DNA of 64,000 nt from Akkermansiaceae bacterium (GTDB lineage Bacteria; Verrucomicrobiota; Verrucomicrobiia; Verrucomicrobiales; Akkermansiaceae). The notes beneath the pieces are model-generated. The model made no database searches. It was given only the letters and a program-made list of their open reading frames with translations, and had not been told where the DNA came from. The stretch lies in assembly GCA_024233135.1 (NCBI GenBank), contig JACKPZ010000003.1, positions 1-64,000 of the forward strand, read 5' to 3'. The first letter of the stretch is position 1, and each line of letters starts with the position of its first letter. Below are positions 43,095 to 51,210 of the stretch, piece after piece. The position numbers and the translations under genes are program-made.

Positions 43095-44327
43095 ATGGCC
43101 GAACTGATTCAATTCCCCTGCCCCGCCTGCGATGCCGTGCTCCGTCTGCCGCTCGCCCGGGCCGGATGGCAGGGCGGCTGCCCGCGCTGCGGACGTGAAA
43201 TCATCGCGCCGTCTCCGCAACTCGGTATCGGCGCGCGTCTCGCGCCGGAAGAAGCGGACCTGCCGTTCGCAGACATACCGCCCCCCCCTCCGTCCGCACC
43301 AGCGGCCGTGGATCGCGAGCCTCCGGCTCCGGTCGCCGAAGAGAAACCGGTCCGGCTCGATCCTGTCCGAGAGATTCCCCGGCCGACTGCCGCGGCCCGC
43401 GAATCCCGGGCTCCGGACCACCATCGTCCGGTGCTGGTGTTGTCGGTGCTGCTGTCCTCCGTGGTCTCGTTGGTTGCGGGCTACCTGCTTGGCGTGCGCT
43501 CGGACTGGCTGATCGCCCGCACTCCGTTTCCGGAGCTGCCCGAAATTCCCACCGCGACTGTGCAACCCGTGAAACCAGCGCCAGCTCCCGTGCTGGTGAA
43601 ACCCGTCACGGCTCCCGCACCGGAAGCCACCGAGCCCGCGCCGGCCGAAGCCGCGCCGGAAACGACCGCCGCGCCGGCAACCGAAAAGGCTTCTTCGGTC
43701 GCCGAAGCCGCGCTCCGTGCCTTCCTCGACGCTCCCGACTGGACCGCCCGCAGCGCCTATGTGCTCTCTCGCGAGCGTGTGAGCCCCTTGATGGAGTCCT
43801 ACGCCCGCGAGCATCCGGACGGCCCCACTCCGATCACTTCCCTATCGGTCGAAAGCAGCTACACCGCGCCCGGGAGCGGCGAGACGGTGTTTGTTTTCAA
43901 GGTGACGACCGAGCGTGTGCCGACCGGTTTCCACGTCCCGGTGGCGGAAACCAAGGACGGCTGGCTGGTCGATTGGGAATCCTTCGTCGAGTTCCGCGAC
44001 GATCGTTTCCGGCTCTTCGCCGAGGGTCCTGCGGACCACACCGGTCGGTTCCACCTGTTGGTCCGGAAGCCCAATGCCGAGCAGGCCGTCGGCACCGAAA
44101 ACGAACACTTCACCACATTCCTCGTCGAGCCGCCCCTGCCCGATCGTCAACGCCTGGCCTACGTCCGCAAGGGGTCCGATCCCCACACCAAGCTCAATGC
44201 CGCCACCGCCGGCGACCTGTTCACCGCGCCGGTGCTCGAACTCGCGAAACGAACCACTCCGGACGGCAAATCGTATCTGGAAATCACCCGCATCGTCGCC
44301 GGCGACTGGCTGCCGGACGTCCCCTGA
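43095..44327 (+). CDS. Membrane protein with N-terminal zinc ribbon
   Basis: A 410-residue protein. The N-terminal 35 residues form a zinc ribbon (CPACD ... CPRCGRE), followed by a Pro-rich linker, one membrane helix at about 115-135 (VLVLSVLLSSVVSLVAGYLLG), and a second Pro/Ala/Glu-rich linker. A C-terminal domain of about 200 residues faces outside and contains repeated beta-strand phrases (YTAPGSGETVFVFKVTT, DGWLVDWESFVEFRDD). Proteins of this plan are common in Verrucomicrobiota and Planctomycetota with unknown roles. I chose the ATG at 43095, which begins right at the ribbon. Likely followed by the secreted protein gene 60 bases downstream. Confidence 0.72.
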   Translation: MAELIQFPCPACDAVLRLPLARAGWQGGCPRCGREIIAPSPQLGIGARLAPEEADLPFADIPPPPPSAPAAVDREPPAPVAEEKPVRLDPVREIPRPTAAARESRAPDHHRPVLVLSVLLSSVVSLVAGYLLGVRSDWLIARTPFPELPEIPTATVQPVKPAPAPVLVKPVTAPAPEATEPAPAEAAPETTAAPATEKASSVAEAALRAFLDAPDWTARSAYVLSRERVSPLMESYAREHPDGPTPITSLSVESSYTAPGSGETVFVFKVTTERVPTGFHVPVAETKDGWLVDWESFVEFRDDRFRLFAEGPADHTGRFHLLVRKPNAEQAVGTENEHFTTFLVEPPLPDRQRLAYVRKGSDPHTKLNAATAGDLFTAPVLELAKRTTPDGKSYLEITRIVAGDWLPDVP

Positions 44328-44387
44328 TTTTCCCGGCCGCGTCGTTAGGTTGACGCACCCGGATTCGTCGGCTAGTGCATCGCATTC

Positions 44388-45257
44388 ATGATCCGTCGGA
44401 TGCTCCCTTTCCTCGCGTTCGCGCTCTGCGCGCTCGCCACCGCCCGCGCCCAACTCGCGGCGTCGTTGAAACTCGACAAATCACAGTATCTCGCCGGTGA
44501 ACCGGTGATCGCGACCGTGACGATCACCAACCACGCCGGGCGCGAACTCACCTTCCAGAGCGACGGCCGTTTCCAGTGGCTCGACTTCATCGTCAAAACC
44601 ACCAACAACAACGCCGTCTCACCACGCGGCAAAAAGCTCTTCGGCCCGATGAAGATCAAGGCCGGCGAGTCGCTCGCCCGCGAGGTCGATCTCACCCAGC
44701 ATTTCCAGCTTTCGAAACCCGGAAACTTCTCCGTCGCCGCCGTGGTCCATCCGCCCGGCGCGGCGATCGAAGGCACCTCAACCAACCGCCTCCTGTTCAG
44801 CCAGACGCCGGGGCGTGTCGTCTGGTCGCAGAAAGTCGGCGTCACCGTCGGCGGCAGCCAGACGCGGGACATGCGCCTGATCCAGTTCTCCGGTTCCCAG
44901 AAGACCCATCTCTACGCGCAGGTGGCCGATGGAAGCAGCGGCACGCTCGTCCGGACCTTCCTGCTGGGCGACATGCTCACCCTGCGCCGGCCGCTCGCCA
45001 CCATCGACCGCAACCAGCGCATGCACGTCCTCTTCCTGCACACCCCCTCGCTCTGGGTTCATTGCGTCGTAAGCACCGACGGCAAACTCGTCGCCCGCCA
45101 GATCCACCAGCGCGGCGCGGTCGGAGATCCCAAAATGATCACCATGGCAACCGGCGAGGTCCGCGTGGTCAACAGCATCCCCTACGACCCGAAAGCCGCC
45201 GCCGAACAGCAGAAGCAAATCCGCAAAGCCACCGACCGGCCGAGTGTTTCATACTGA
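44388..45257 (+). CDS. Secreted protein of unknown function
   Basis: A 289-residue exported protein (signal peptide about 1-21). The first 110 residues look like an immunoglobulin-type beta sandwich (SLKLDKSQYLAGEPVIATV, PMKIKAGESLAREVDL), as in intracellular proteinase inhibitor-like or DUF-type domains. The rest contains WD-like strand patterns (THLYAQVADGSSGTL, MHVLFLHTPSLWVHCVVSTD). No catalytic motif is recognised. It sits 60 bases after the zinc-ribbon membrane protein and about 100 before the amidase, all three on the plus strand. Confidence 0.7.
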   Translation: MIRRMLPFLAFALCALATARAQLAASLKLDKSQYLAGEPVIATVTITNHAGRELTFQSDGRFQWLDFIVKTTNNNAVSPRGKKLFGPMKIKAGESLAREVDLTQHFQLSKPGNFSVAAVVHPPGAAIEGTSTNRLLFSQTPGRVVWSQKVGVTVGGSQTRDMRLIQFSGSQKTHLYAQVADGSSGTLVRTFLLGDMLTLRRPLATIDRNQRMHVLFLHTPSLWVHCVVSTDGKLVARQIHQRGAVGDPKMITMATGEVRVVNSIPYDPKAAAEQQKQIRKATDRPSVSY

Positions 45258-45300
45258 GAATTGCGGAAATCCCTCGTTTTTCAGGAATTTGGGGCAGAAT

Positions 45301-45316
45301 CATCTTTACAAAGATG
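45301..45316. repeat. 16-bp dyad upstream of the amidase gene
   Basis: CATCTTTACAAAGATG is a 7-bp perfect inverted repeat with a 2-base centre. It lies in an AT-rich patch 45 bases before the amidase start. The loop is too small for a stable RNA hairpin, so a DNA-binding protein site is the better reading, but no regulator is known. Confidence 0.35.
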
Positions 45317-45361
45317 CTTGAATATTAAGAATTCCTTAGCGTTTTCCCACGTCACTTCGAC

Positions 45362-45964
45362 ATGAGCTTCCTATCCCGCATCTCGACTCTCGCGCTCGCC
45401 GGGTTCTTCTGCTCGCTGGCGCATGCCGCGAACTTCCGAACGGTCGTGATCGACCCCGGTCACGGCGGCCACGACAATGGCGGACAGTGGGGCAAGGTGT
45501 ATGAAAAACACCTGGCCCTCGACACCGCCGTCCGCCTTGAGCGCAGCCTCCGAACGATGGGCTATCAAACGGTGATGACCCGCCGCAGCGACTACTTCGT
45601 ATCGCTGCCGCAGCGTGTCGCCCTTGCCAACCGCTATCGCAACGCGATCTATGTGAGCATCCACTTCAACTACACGTGGAAGCAGCAGGTCAGCGGCCTG
45701 GAAACCTTCTACTACAACAAGGCCGGCCAACGCCTCGCGGGCTACGTGCAGAACTCACTGGTGCGCCAGACCCGCACGGTCGATCGGAAGGCGAAATTCG
45801 CCCGCTTTTACGTCATCCGGAACACGAAGATGCCGTCGATCCTTGTCGAAGGTGGTTTTGTCAGCAACCAAGCCGAGCGCAACCGGATGAAATCCGGTTA
45901 CTTCCGCGAGGCGATCGCCCGCGGCATCGCCGAGGGGATCCAGCGCTACCGCCGTTCCGGTTGA
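45362..45964 (+). CDS. N-acetylmuramoyl-L-alanine amidase (Amidase_3)
   Basis: Periplasmic zinc amidase that cleaves the amide bond between muramic acid and the stem peptide during cell separation or recycling. The 200-residue protein has a signal peptide (1-23) and the family pattern: His34 in IDPGHGGHD, Glu48 in VYEKHLALD, a third zinc His in YVSIHFN, and the catalytic Glu in ILVEGGFVSN. It has no AMIN or LysM targeting domain, so it is a minimal catalytic form. It lies before nnr (52 bp) on the same strand. Confidence 0.92.
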   Translation: MSFLSRISTLALAGFFCSLAHAANFRTVVIDPGHGGHDNGGQWGKVYEKHLALDTAVRLERSLRTMGYQTVMTRRSDYFVSLPQRVALANRYRNAIYVSIHFNYTWKQQVSGLETFYYNKAGQRLAGYVQNSLVRQTRTVDRKAKFARFYVIRNTKMPSILVEGGFVSNQAERNRMKSGYFREAIARGIAEGIQRYRRSG

Positions 45965-46016
45965 GAAGACGAAGTTTCCGACTGCATCGCGGACCTCTCC
46001 GGCGTAGCCTTCGGGC

Positions 46017-47513
46017 ATGAGCGCGGTGAGCGTCGCGGAAATGATCGAGGCCGAAAAGCGGGCCTTGGCAAACGGTTGGACGGAGGGAGACCTGCTGGAA
46101 CTCGCGGGAGACCGGCTCGGCCATGCCATCGGACGGTTTTTCCCCACCCCGGGAACCGCTGTGGGGTTTCTTGGCAAAGGCCACAACGCAGGAGACACCT
46201 TGGTCGCGCTCTCGGTCCTGAGGGATACCTACGGATGGCACGTGGGAATCCGGACTTCCCACACAATGGAGGATTGCGCGCCCCTGCTCCGTGTGATGGC
46301 GGAGCGGCACGGTCCCTTCCCCTCATGGGAGTCCGGAAGCCACCATGGAGACCGGAGACGCCCGCTGCTTTTGCTCGACGGGCTGCTTGGCAGCGGCACC
46401 CGCGGTGGCATCCGTCCGCCCCTGCTCGACCTTGCCGATGAAATGAACCGGCTGCGCGACTCTGCGGGCGCGCGCATCGCCGCCGTCGATCTGCCGACCG
46501 GCATCGACCCGGATCGCGGCACCAGCCACCGGGGCGCGGTGCGTGCCGACGTCACCTTCACCATCGGAAATCCCAAACGCGGCCTGCTGCGGAGCTCCGC
46601 CGTTTCCCATGTCGGCGCGCTGGTTCTGGTGGGTGTGGCACCTTTGTTCATGGAGGGTTCGGACCGCTGGAGCCTCGTCACTCCATCCCGTCTCAAATTC
46701 CGCGGTGATCCCCGCGCGTTCGAGTTTCACAAAGGCGACGCGGGACGTGTCTCGATCATCGCCGGTTCGCCGCAATACACCGGAGCCGCCGCGCTCGCCG
46801 CGACCGGCGCGCTGCGGGCCGGCGCCGGGCTTGTAACCGTTCACACACCGGAGGCCGCCGTCCACGGTGTCACCTCGCGTTGTCCTCCGGAAATCATCGT
46901 GCGTGGATATCGCACACCGCGGGAAGCCATGTCGACGCCTCACGACGCGCTCGTCATCGGTTGCGGAATGGGAGCTGTCGCCGGGACGGACGAAAACGAC
47001 CTGCTCGAGTGCATCCGCTCGTCCGAAACCCCCACCGTGGTCGATGCCGACGGTCTGAACCTGATCGCCCGCACCGAAAGTCTCGCGATCCTCCGGGAAA
47101 ACCATGTGATCACCCCCCATCCCGGGGAGTTTCGACGTCTCTGCCCCGACCTCGCGGACCTTCCGCGCGAGGAGGCGGTCCTCCGGTTCGTTGATCGCTC
47201 GCCCGCCACGCTGCTGCTCAAGGGGGCGCGAACCCTCATCGGGAACCGGACCTCGTCGATGTGCTGCATCGGGACCGGCACTCCGGCGATGGCAACCGGC
47301 GGCCAAGGCGACCTGCTCTCCGGCGTCATCGGCGCCTGCATGGATGCCAACAGCCCCTCGTGGAAGGCCGCGGCCTTCGGCGCGTGGCTCTGCGGCCGCG
47401 CGGCGGAAATCGCGCTGTGGGAAGGTGATGGCAGCGAAGAGAGCACCACCCCCAGCGACGTCGCTTTGCGCCTGGGCCCGGCTTTCCGAGACTGGAGGGA
47501 ACGAAACCGCTGA
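46017..47513 (+). CDS. nnr: Bifunctional NAD(P)H-hydrate repair enzyme
   Basis: Two fused activities that repair hydrated NADH/NADPH: an N-terminal YjeF_N epimerase (about 1-215, with VGFLGKGHNAGDTL and DLPTGIDPDRG) and a C-terminal ADP-dependent dehydratase of the ribokinase fold (about 225-498, with GSPQYTGAAALAATGALRAG and the anion hole GTPAMATGGQGDLLSG). The 498-residue length is standard for the fusion. The YjeF_N loop usually written GxGNNGGDG reads GKGHNAGDT, a modest deviation worth noting. The start is the ATG at 46017; the stop is convergent with glnB. Confidence 0.9.
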   Translation: MSAVSVAEMIEAEKRALANGWTEGDLLELAGDRLGHAIGRFFPTPGTAVGFLGKGHNAGDTLVALSVLRDTYGWHVGIRTSHTMEDCAPLLRVMAERHGPFPSWESGSHHGDRRRPLLLLDGLLGSGTRGGIRPPLLDLADEMNRLRDSAGARIAAVDLPTGIDPDRGTSHRGAVRADVTFTIGNPKRGLLRSSAVSHVGALVLVGVAPLFMEGSDRWSLVTPSRLKFRGDPRAFEFHKGDAGRVSIIAGSPQYTGAAALAATGALRAGAGLVTVHTPEAAVHGVTSRCPPEIIVRGYRTPREAMSTPHDALVIGCGMGAVAGTDENDLLECIRSSETPTVVDADGLNLIARTESLAILRENHVITPHPGEFRRLCPDLADLPREEAVLRFVDRSPATLLLKGARTLIGNRTSSMCCIGTGTPAMATGGQGDLLSGVIGACMDANSPSWKAAAFGAWLCGRAAEIALWEGDGSEESTTPSDVALRLGPAFRDWRERNR

Positions 47514-47538
47514 TCACCCGGCCCCGCCGTTTCCGCCG

Positions 47539-47576
47539 AAAAAAGAAACCGGCGACCGGATGGGACCGGGCGCCGG
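47539..47576 (-). terminator. Rho-independent terminator of glnB
   Basis: On the minus strand CCGGCGCCCGG pairs with CCGGTCGCCGG (10 of 11) across a 6-base loop and is followed by TTTCTTTTTT (complement of 47539-47548). It lies 27 bases past the glnB stop and between convergent genes. The plus strand lacks a T-run, so it probably serves glnB only. Confidence 0.85.
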
Positions 47577-47602
47577 CGCTGGGGTGGGAAAATGCTGGCG
47601 AC

Positions 47603-47950
47603 TCAGTTGACCGCGACAGCGGACGAACCGGTTTCCCCCGTCCGGATCCGGATCGCTTCATCAACCGAGGAAATGAAGACCTTGCCGTCACCGATCTTGC
47701 CGGTGTTCGCGCTCTTGACGATGGCGGAGGCGACTCCGTCGGACTGGGCGTCATCCACCACGATCTCGATCTTCACCTTGGGCAGGAAATCGACGGTGTA
47801 TTCGGAACCGCGGTAAATCTCGGTGTGGCCCTTCTGACGGCCGAAACCTTTCACTTCGGTAACGGTCATGCCTTGCACACCCACCTCGGCGAGGGCCTCC
47901 TTCACTTCTTCAAGTTTGAACGGTTTGATGATCGCTTCGATTTTTTTCAT
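47603..47950 (-). CDS. glnB: PII nitrogen-regulatory protein
   Basis: Small trimeric signal protein that reports 2-oxoglutarate and ATP/ADP levels to glutamine synthetase, ammonium channels or regulators. The 115-residue protein has the standard start MKKIEAIIKPFKLEEVK, the T-loop with uridylylation site Tyr51 in GSEYTVDFLPK, and the C-terminal GKIGDGKVFI nucleotide-binding segment. No amtB, glnD or glnA is adjacent, so the choice between GlnB and GlnK is open. A sigma-54-like promoter lies upstream, in line with nitrogen control. Confidence 0.95.
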   Translation of the reverse strand: MKKIEAIIKPFKLEEVKEALAEVGVQGMTVTEVKGFGRQKGHTEIYRGSEYTVDFLPKVKIEIVVDDAQSDGVASAIVKSANTGKIGDGKVFISSVDEAIRIRTGETGSSAVAVN

Positions 47951-47977
47951 AGGTTGGTGGATTGGTGAACGGTGGAA

Positions 47978-47993
47978 AGCACTGGCCGTGCCA
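47978..47993 (-). promoter_or_regulatory. Sigma-54-like promoter of glnB
   Basis: Read on the minus strand the site is TGGCACG-GCCA-GTGCT, one mismatch (G for T in the -12 element) from TGGCACG-N4-TTGCW. The predicted transcription start is near 47967, about 17 bases before the glnB ATG at 47950. PII genes are classical sigma-54/NtrC targets in Proteobacteria; rpoN is encoded in this same window. Confidence 0.6.
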
Positions 47994-48140
47994 AATTACC
48001 GGATCGGAATCTTTTTCTGATTGGCGATGGCGATGACAGTAGGCGTCGCCGAGTCCGCTGACGAGTGGAAAAACGACCGGCGAATCGAAAACCCACGCAC
48101 CTCACGCATCGGGTTCCCGACTCGTGATCCATCGGCCGGA

Positions 48141-48566
48141 TCAAGCTTTCTGTTTGAGCAGATCCCGGATCTCGGTGAGAAGTTTCTCTTCAGTGCTCGG
48201 CTCGGGCGGCGGAGTCGGTTTGGCTTCCTCCTTCTTCATCGCCCCCAGGACCTTCTTGACGACGAGGAAGACCGCGAAGGCAAGCAGCAGGAACGAGATG
48301 AAATCCGTGACAAACTGGCCGTAGCCGATGACCGGCTCACCGTTCTTGAGCGCCTCCGCATAGGGAGCTTTCGGACCGTCGGGAAAGTTGAGGTTCACAT
48401 ACTGTTCGGTGAAATTCACGCCGCCGGTGATCTTGCCGAGAATGGGCATGAACAGATTGTCCACGAGCGATTTCACCACGGTGCCGAAGGCGCCGCCGAT
48501 GATGATGCCGACGGCCATGTCGACGAGGTTGCCTTTGAATGCGAACTCTTTGAATTCCTTGATCAT
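48141..48566 (-). CDS. mscL: Large-conductance mechanosensitive channel
   Basis: Pentameric membrane channel that opens under high membrane tension and releases solutes during hypo-osmotic shock. The 141-residue protein has the conserved N-terminal helix FKEFAFKGNLVDMAVG, TM1 to about residue 45, a periplasmic loop, TM2 (FLLLAFAVFLVVKKVLGAM) and a C-terminal helical bundle (EEKLLTEIRDLL). Length matches the family. It stands alone on the minus strand, 190 bp before glnB; the gap holds the glnB promoter. Confidence 0.96.
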   Translation of the reverse strand: MIKEFKEFAFKGNLVDMAVGIIIGGAFGTVVKSLVDNLFMPILGKITGGVNFTEQYVNLNFPDGPKAPYAEALKNGEPVIGYGQFVTDFISFLLLAFAVFLVVKKVLGAMKKEEAKPTPPPEPSTEEKLLTEIRDLLKQKA

Positions 48567-48704
48567 GAGCTGGGGATGGGGATGTAAGCCGATTCTCTAA
48601 CCATCCCCCGCCGGGGCTGCCAAGGAAAATTGACGGAAGCCCGGACCTGCCGGCCGGCATTTGGAACTTGGCAGCCGAGCGTCCGCCGGGAATTCTCCCG
48701 GGCA

Positions 48705-49631
48705 ATGAAATCGGCGACGCTCCGGAAATTGTTGGATGAGATCGGGCCCGTGGACGCGGTGGGAGTGGACGAGCGGGTGGCCAAATACACCACCCGGTCG
48801 ATCAAGAAGGGCTCCAAGGTTTTCGGCCTGAAACTCGCGGTTTCGATGGTGGACCTGACCACTCTCGAAGGTAAGGACACGCCCGGCAAGGTGGCGTCGC
48901 TCTGCCGTAAGGCGCTCTGCCCGCACCCGGAGGGCGATGTCCCCCGGACGGCAGCGGTCTGCGTCTATCCGGCCATGGTGAAACACGCCGCGAAACACGT
49001 GAAAGGCACGGAGGTCCGCATCGCCAGCGTGGCCACAGCGTTCCCATCCGGCCAGGCGCCGCTGAAAACGAGGCTCGCGGAAGTGAAACAAGCCGTTGCT
49101 GATGGCGCGGACGAAATCGACATGGTCATCAACCGCGGGGCGTTTCTCAGCGGCGAATTCTCCGTAATGCAGGACGAGATCGCCGCGGTGGTCGAGGCAT
49201 GCGGCGATGCGACGCTCAAGGTCATCCTCGAGACCTCCGAGCTGGAAACCTACGACAACATCCGGGCCGCGTCGTTTCTCGCGATGCGGGTCATCCGCCC
49301 CGGCGACTTCATCAAGACCTCCACCGGCAAGACCTCCGCCAACGCCACGCTCGGCAACAACCAGGTGATGCTCGACGCCATCCGCGACCACTACCTCGAC
49401 ACCGGCGTCGAGATCGCCATGAAACCCGCCGGCGGCATCAAGTCCGCCAAACAGGCGCTCCAGTTCCTCATCGCGGTGAAGGAAACGCTCGGCGACAAAT
49501 GGCTCCACAACACCCGCTACCGCTTCGGCGCGTCCTCGCTTCTCAACGACCTCCTCCGCCAGCTAGAAACCCAGCGTACCGGCGCCTATCAGGCCCCTTG
49601 GACCTTCACCGAAGACTCCGGCGGCTACTGA
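48705..49631 (+). CDS. deoC: Deoxyribose-phosphate aldolase
   Basis: Class I aldolase cleaving 2-deoxyribose 5-phosphate to acetaldehyde and glyceraldehyde 3-phosphate. The Schiff-base lysine is Lys204 in GDFIKTSTGK, with further family features ADEIDMVINRG and MKPAGGIKSAKQAL. The 308-residue protein is longer than E. coli DeoC (259), mostly by an N-terminal extension, as in the longer DeoC type. I chose the ATG at 48705; a TTG at 48630 is in frame. An aldehyde dehydrogenase follows 42 bp on, fitting removal of acetaldehyde. Confidence 0.95.
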   Translation: MKSATLRKLLDEIGPVDAVGVDERVAKYTTRSIKKGSKVFGLKLAVSMVDLTTLEGKDTPGKVASLCRKALCPHPEGDVPRTAAVCVYPAMVKHAAKHVKGTEVRIASVATAFPSGQAPLKTRLAEVKQAVADGADEIDMVINRGAFLSGEFSVMQDEIAAVVEACGDATLKVILETSELETYDNIRAASFLAMRVIRPGDFIKTSTGKTSANATLGNNQVMLDAIRDHYLDTGVEIAMKPAGGIKSAKQALQFLIAVKETLGDKWLHNTRYRFGASSLLNDLLRQLETQRTGAYQAPWTFTEDSGGY

Positions 49632-49634
49632 TTG

Positions 49635-49669
49635 TCACTTCTCACTTCTCACTTGCCACTCGGCACTTC
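49635..49669. repeat. Five tandem degenerate heptamers between deoC and the dehydrogenase gene
   Basis: The spacer reads as five 7-base units: TCACTTC, TCACTTC, TCACTTG, CCACTCG, GCACTTC. Two are identical and the others differ by one to three bases. The array ends 4 bases before the ATG at 49674, so a change in copy number would alter the spacing of the ribosome entry region without shifting a coding frame. Confidence 0.7.
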
Positions 49670-49673
49670 GATC

Positions 49674-51152
49674 ATGCCCGCGAAAACCTCCCGCACCCAG
49701 GCCCGCGAACTCCTCTTCGGAGACCTTTGGGAATTCGATCCCGCACCGGAATCCGCGCCCGCCCATATCGACGAGCGATACAAGCTCTTCATCGGCGGCA
49801 GATACGTGACTCCGAAGTCGAAGAAGTATTTCGATTCCATCTCACCCCGCGATGGCAAGAAGCTGGCGGAGATCCCGCACGCCAACGCCGCCGATGTGGA
49901 CGCCGCCTTCGCCGCCGCAAAACAAGCGTTCGGTCCGTGGTCGAAGCTCCCCGGAGCGGAACGGGGCAAATATCTGTTCCGCATCGCCCGGCTGCTCCAA
50001 GACCGTTCGCGCGAATTCGCCGTTGCGGAAACCCTCGACGGCGGCAAGCCGATCAAGGAATCGCGCGACTTCGACCTGCCGATGGCCGCTGCGCATTTCT
50101 TCTATCACGCCGGTTGGGCGGACAAGCTCCAGTATGCCGCGCCCGGCCGGACGCTCGAACCGCTCGGCGTGATCGGCCAGGTGATTCCTTGGAATTTCCC
50201 GCTGCTGATGCTCGCATGGAAGATCGCGCCGGCGCTCGCCACCGGCAACACGGTGGTCATCAAACCCGCGGAAACCACCTCCGTCACCGCGCTCAAGTTC
50301 GCCACCATCCTCGAACAAGCCGGCCTGCCACCCGGCGTGGTGAACATCATCTCCGGTGCGGGTGAAACCGGCGCCGCCATCGTGAACCATCCGGACGCGG
50401 CCAAGATCGCGTTCACCGGATCCACCGAGGTCGGCAAGATCATCCAGCGCGCGCTCGCCGGCACCGGCAAAAAACTCACCCTCGAACTCGGTGGCAAGGC
50501 GGCCAACATCGTGTTTGACGATGCTCCGCTCGACCAGGCCGTCGAAGGCATCGTCAACGGCATCTTCTTCAACCAAGGCCACGTCTGCTGCGCCGGCTCG
50601 CGACTGCTGGTCCAGGAAGGTGTGGAAAAGGAACTCGTCGCACGTCTGAAACGCCGGCTTTCCACGCTTCGCGTCGGCGACCCGCTCGACAAGAACACCG
50701 ACATCGGTGCCATCAATTCGAAGGAGCAGCTCGCAAAGATCAAGGAACTCGTGCAGAGCGGCATCGACGAAGGCGCGGAGATCTATCAGCCGTCGTGCCG
50801 CCTGCCGGGGAATGGTTTCTATCACGCTCCCACCCTCTTCAGCGGTGTGTCGCAGAGCCACCGCATCGCCCGCGAGGAAATCTTCGGCCCGGTGCTCTCG
50901 ATCCTCAGTTTTCGCACGCCCGAAGAAGCCATCGAAAAGGCCAACAACACCTGCTACGGACTCAGCGCAGGCGTCTGGACCGACAAGGGCAGCAAGATCC
51001 TCAGGATGGCGTCCGCGCTGAAAGCCGGCGTGGTGTGGGCGAATACGTATAACAAGTTCGACCCGAGTTCGCCGTTCGGTGGTTACAAGGAATCCGGCTT
51101 CGGCCGCGAAGGCGGCCGTCACGGACTGCTCGACTACACCAAACTCGCCTGA
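49674..51152 (+). CDS. NAD(P)-dependent aldehyde dehydrogenase
   Basis: A 492-residue aldehyde dehydrogenase with all family residues: PWNFPL (172-177), the NAD-fold GSTEVGK (249-255), general base Glu271 in ELGGK, and catalytic Cys305 in NQGHVCCAGSR. It is the full-length partner of deoC, and probably oxidises acetaldehyde (or another short aldehyde) to acid. A related half-length gene lies at 54277. The ATG at 49674 follows a short tandem repeat; a TTG at 49632 is in frame but would translate the repeat. Confidence 0.93.
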   Translation: MPAKTSRTQARELLFGDLWEFDPAPESAPAHIDERYKLFIGGRYVTPKSKKYFDSISPRDGKKLAEIPHANAADVDAAFAAAKQAFGPWSKLPGAERGKYLFRIARLLQDRSREFAVAETLDGGKPIKESRDFDLPMAAAHFFYHAGWADKLQYAAPGRTLEPLGVIGQVIPWNFPLLMLAWKIAPALATGNTVVIKPAETTSVTALKFATILEQAGLPPGVVNIISGAGETGAAIVNHPDAAKIAFTGSTEVGKIIQRALAGTGKKLTLELGGKAANIVFDDAPLDQAVEGIVNGIFFNQGHVCCAGSRLLVQEGVEKELVARLKRRLSTLRVGDPLDKNTDIGAINSKEQLAKIKELVQSGIDEGAEIYQPSCRLPGNGFYHAPTLFSGVSQSHRIAREEIFGPVLSILSFRTPEEAIEKANNTCYGLSAGVWTDKGSKILRMASALKAGVVWANTYNKFDPSSPFGGYKESGFGREGGRHGLLDYTKLA

Positions 51153-51210
51153 CCCGTTCCCTACGCGCGAGCCCCACGGAAAGTCGTCGAAGCGAACCGG
51201 CGATCGCCGC

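Noticed and set aside
51198..51209. CGGCGATCGCCG palindrome between convergent genes as a terminator or regulatory site
   Set aside because: It is a perfect 12-bp palindrome but has no loop or T-run, and GC-rich palindromes of this size are expected by chance here.
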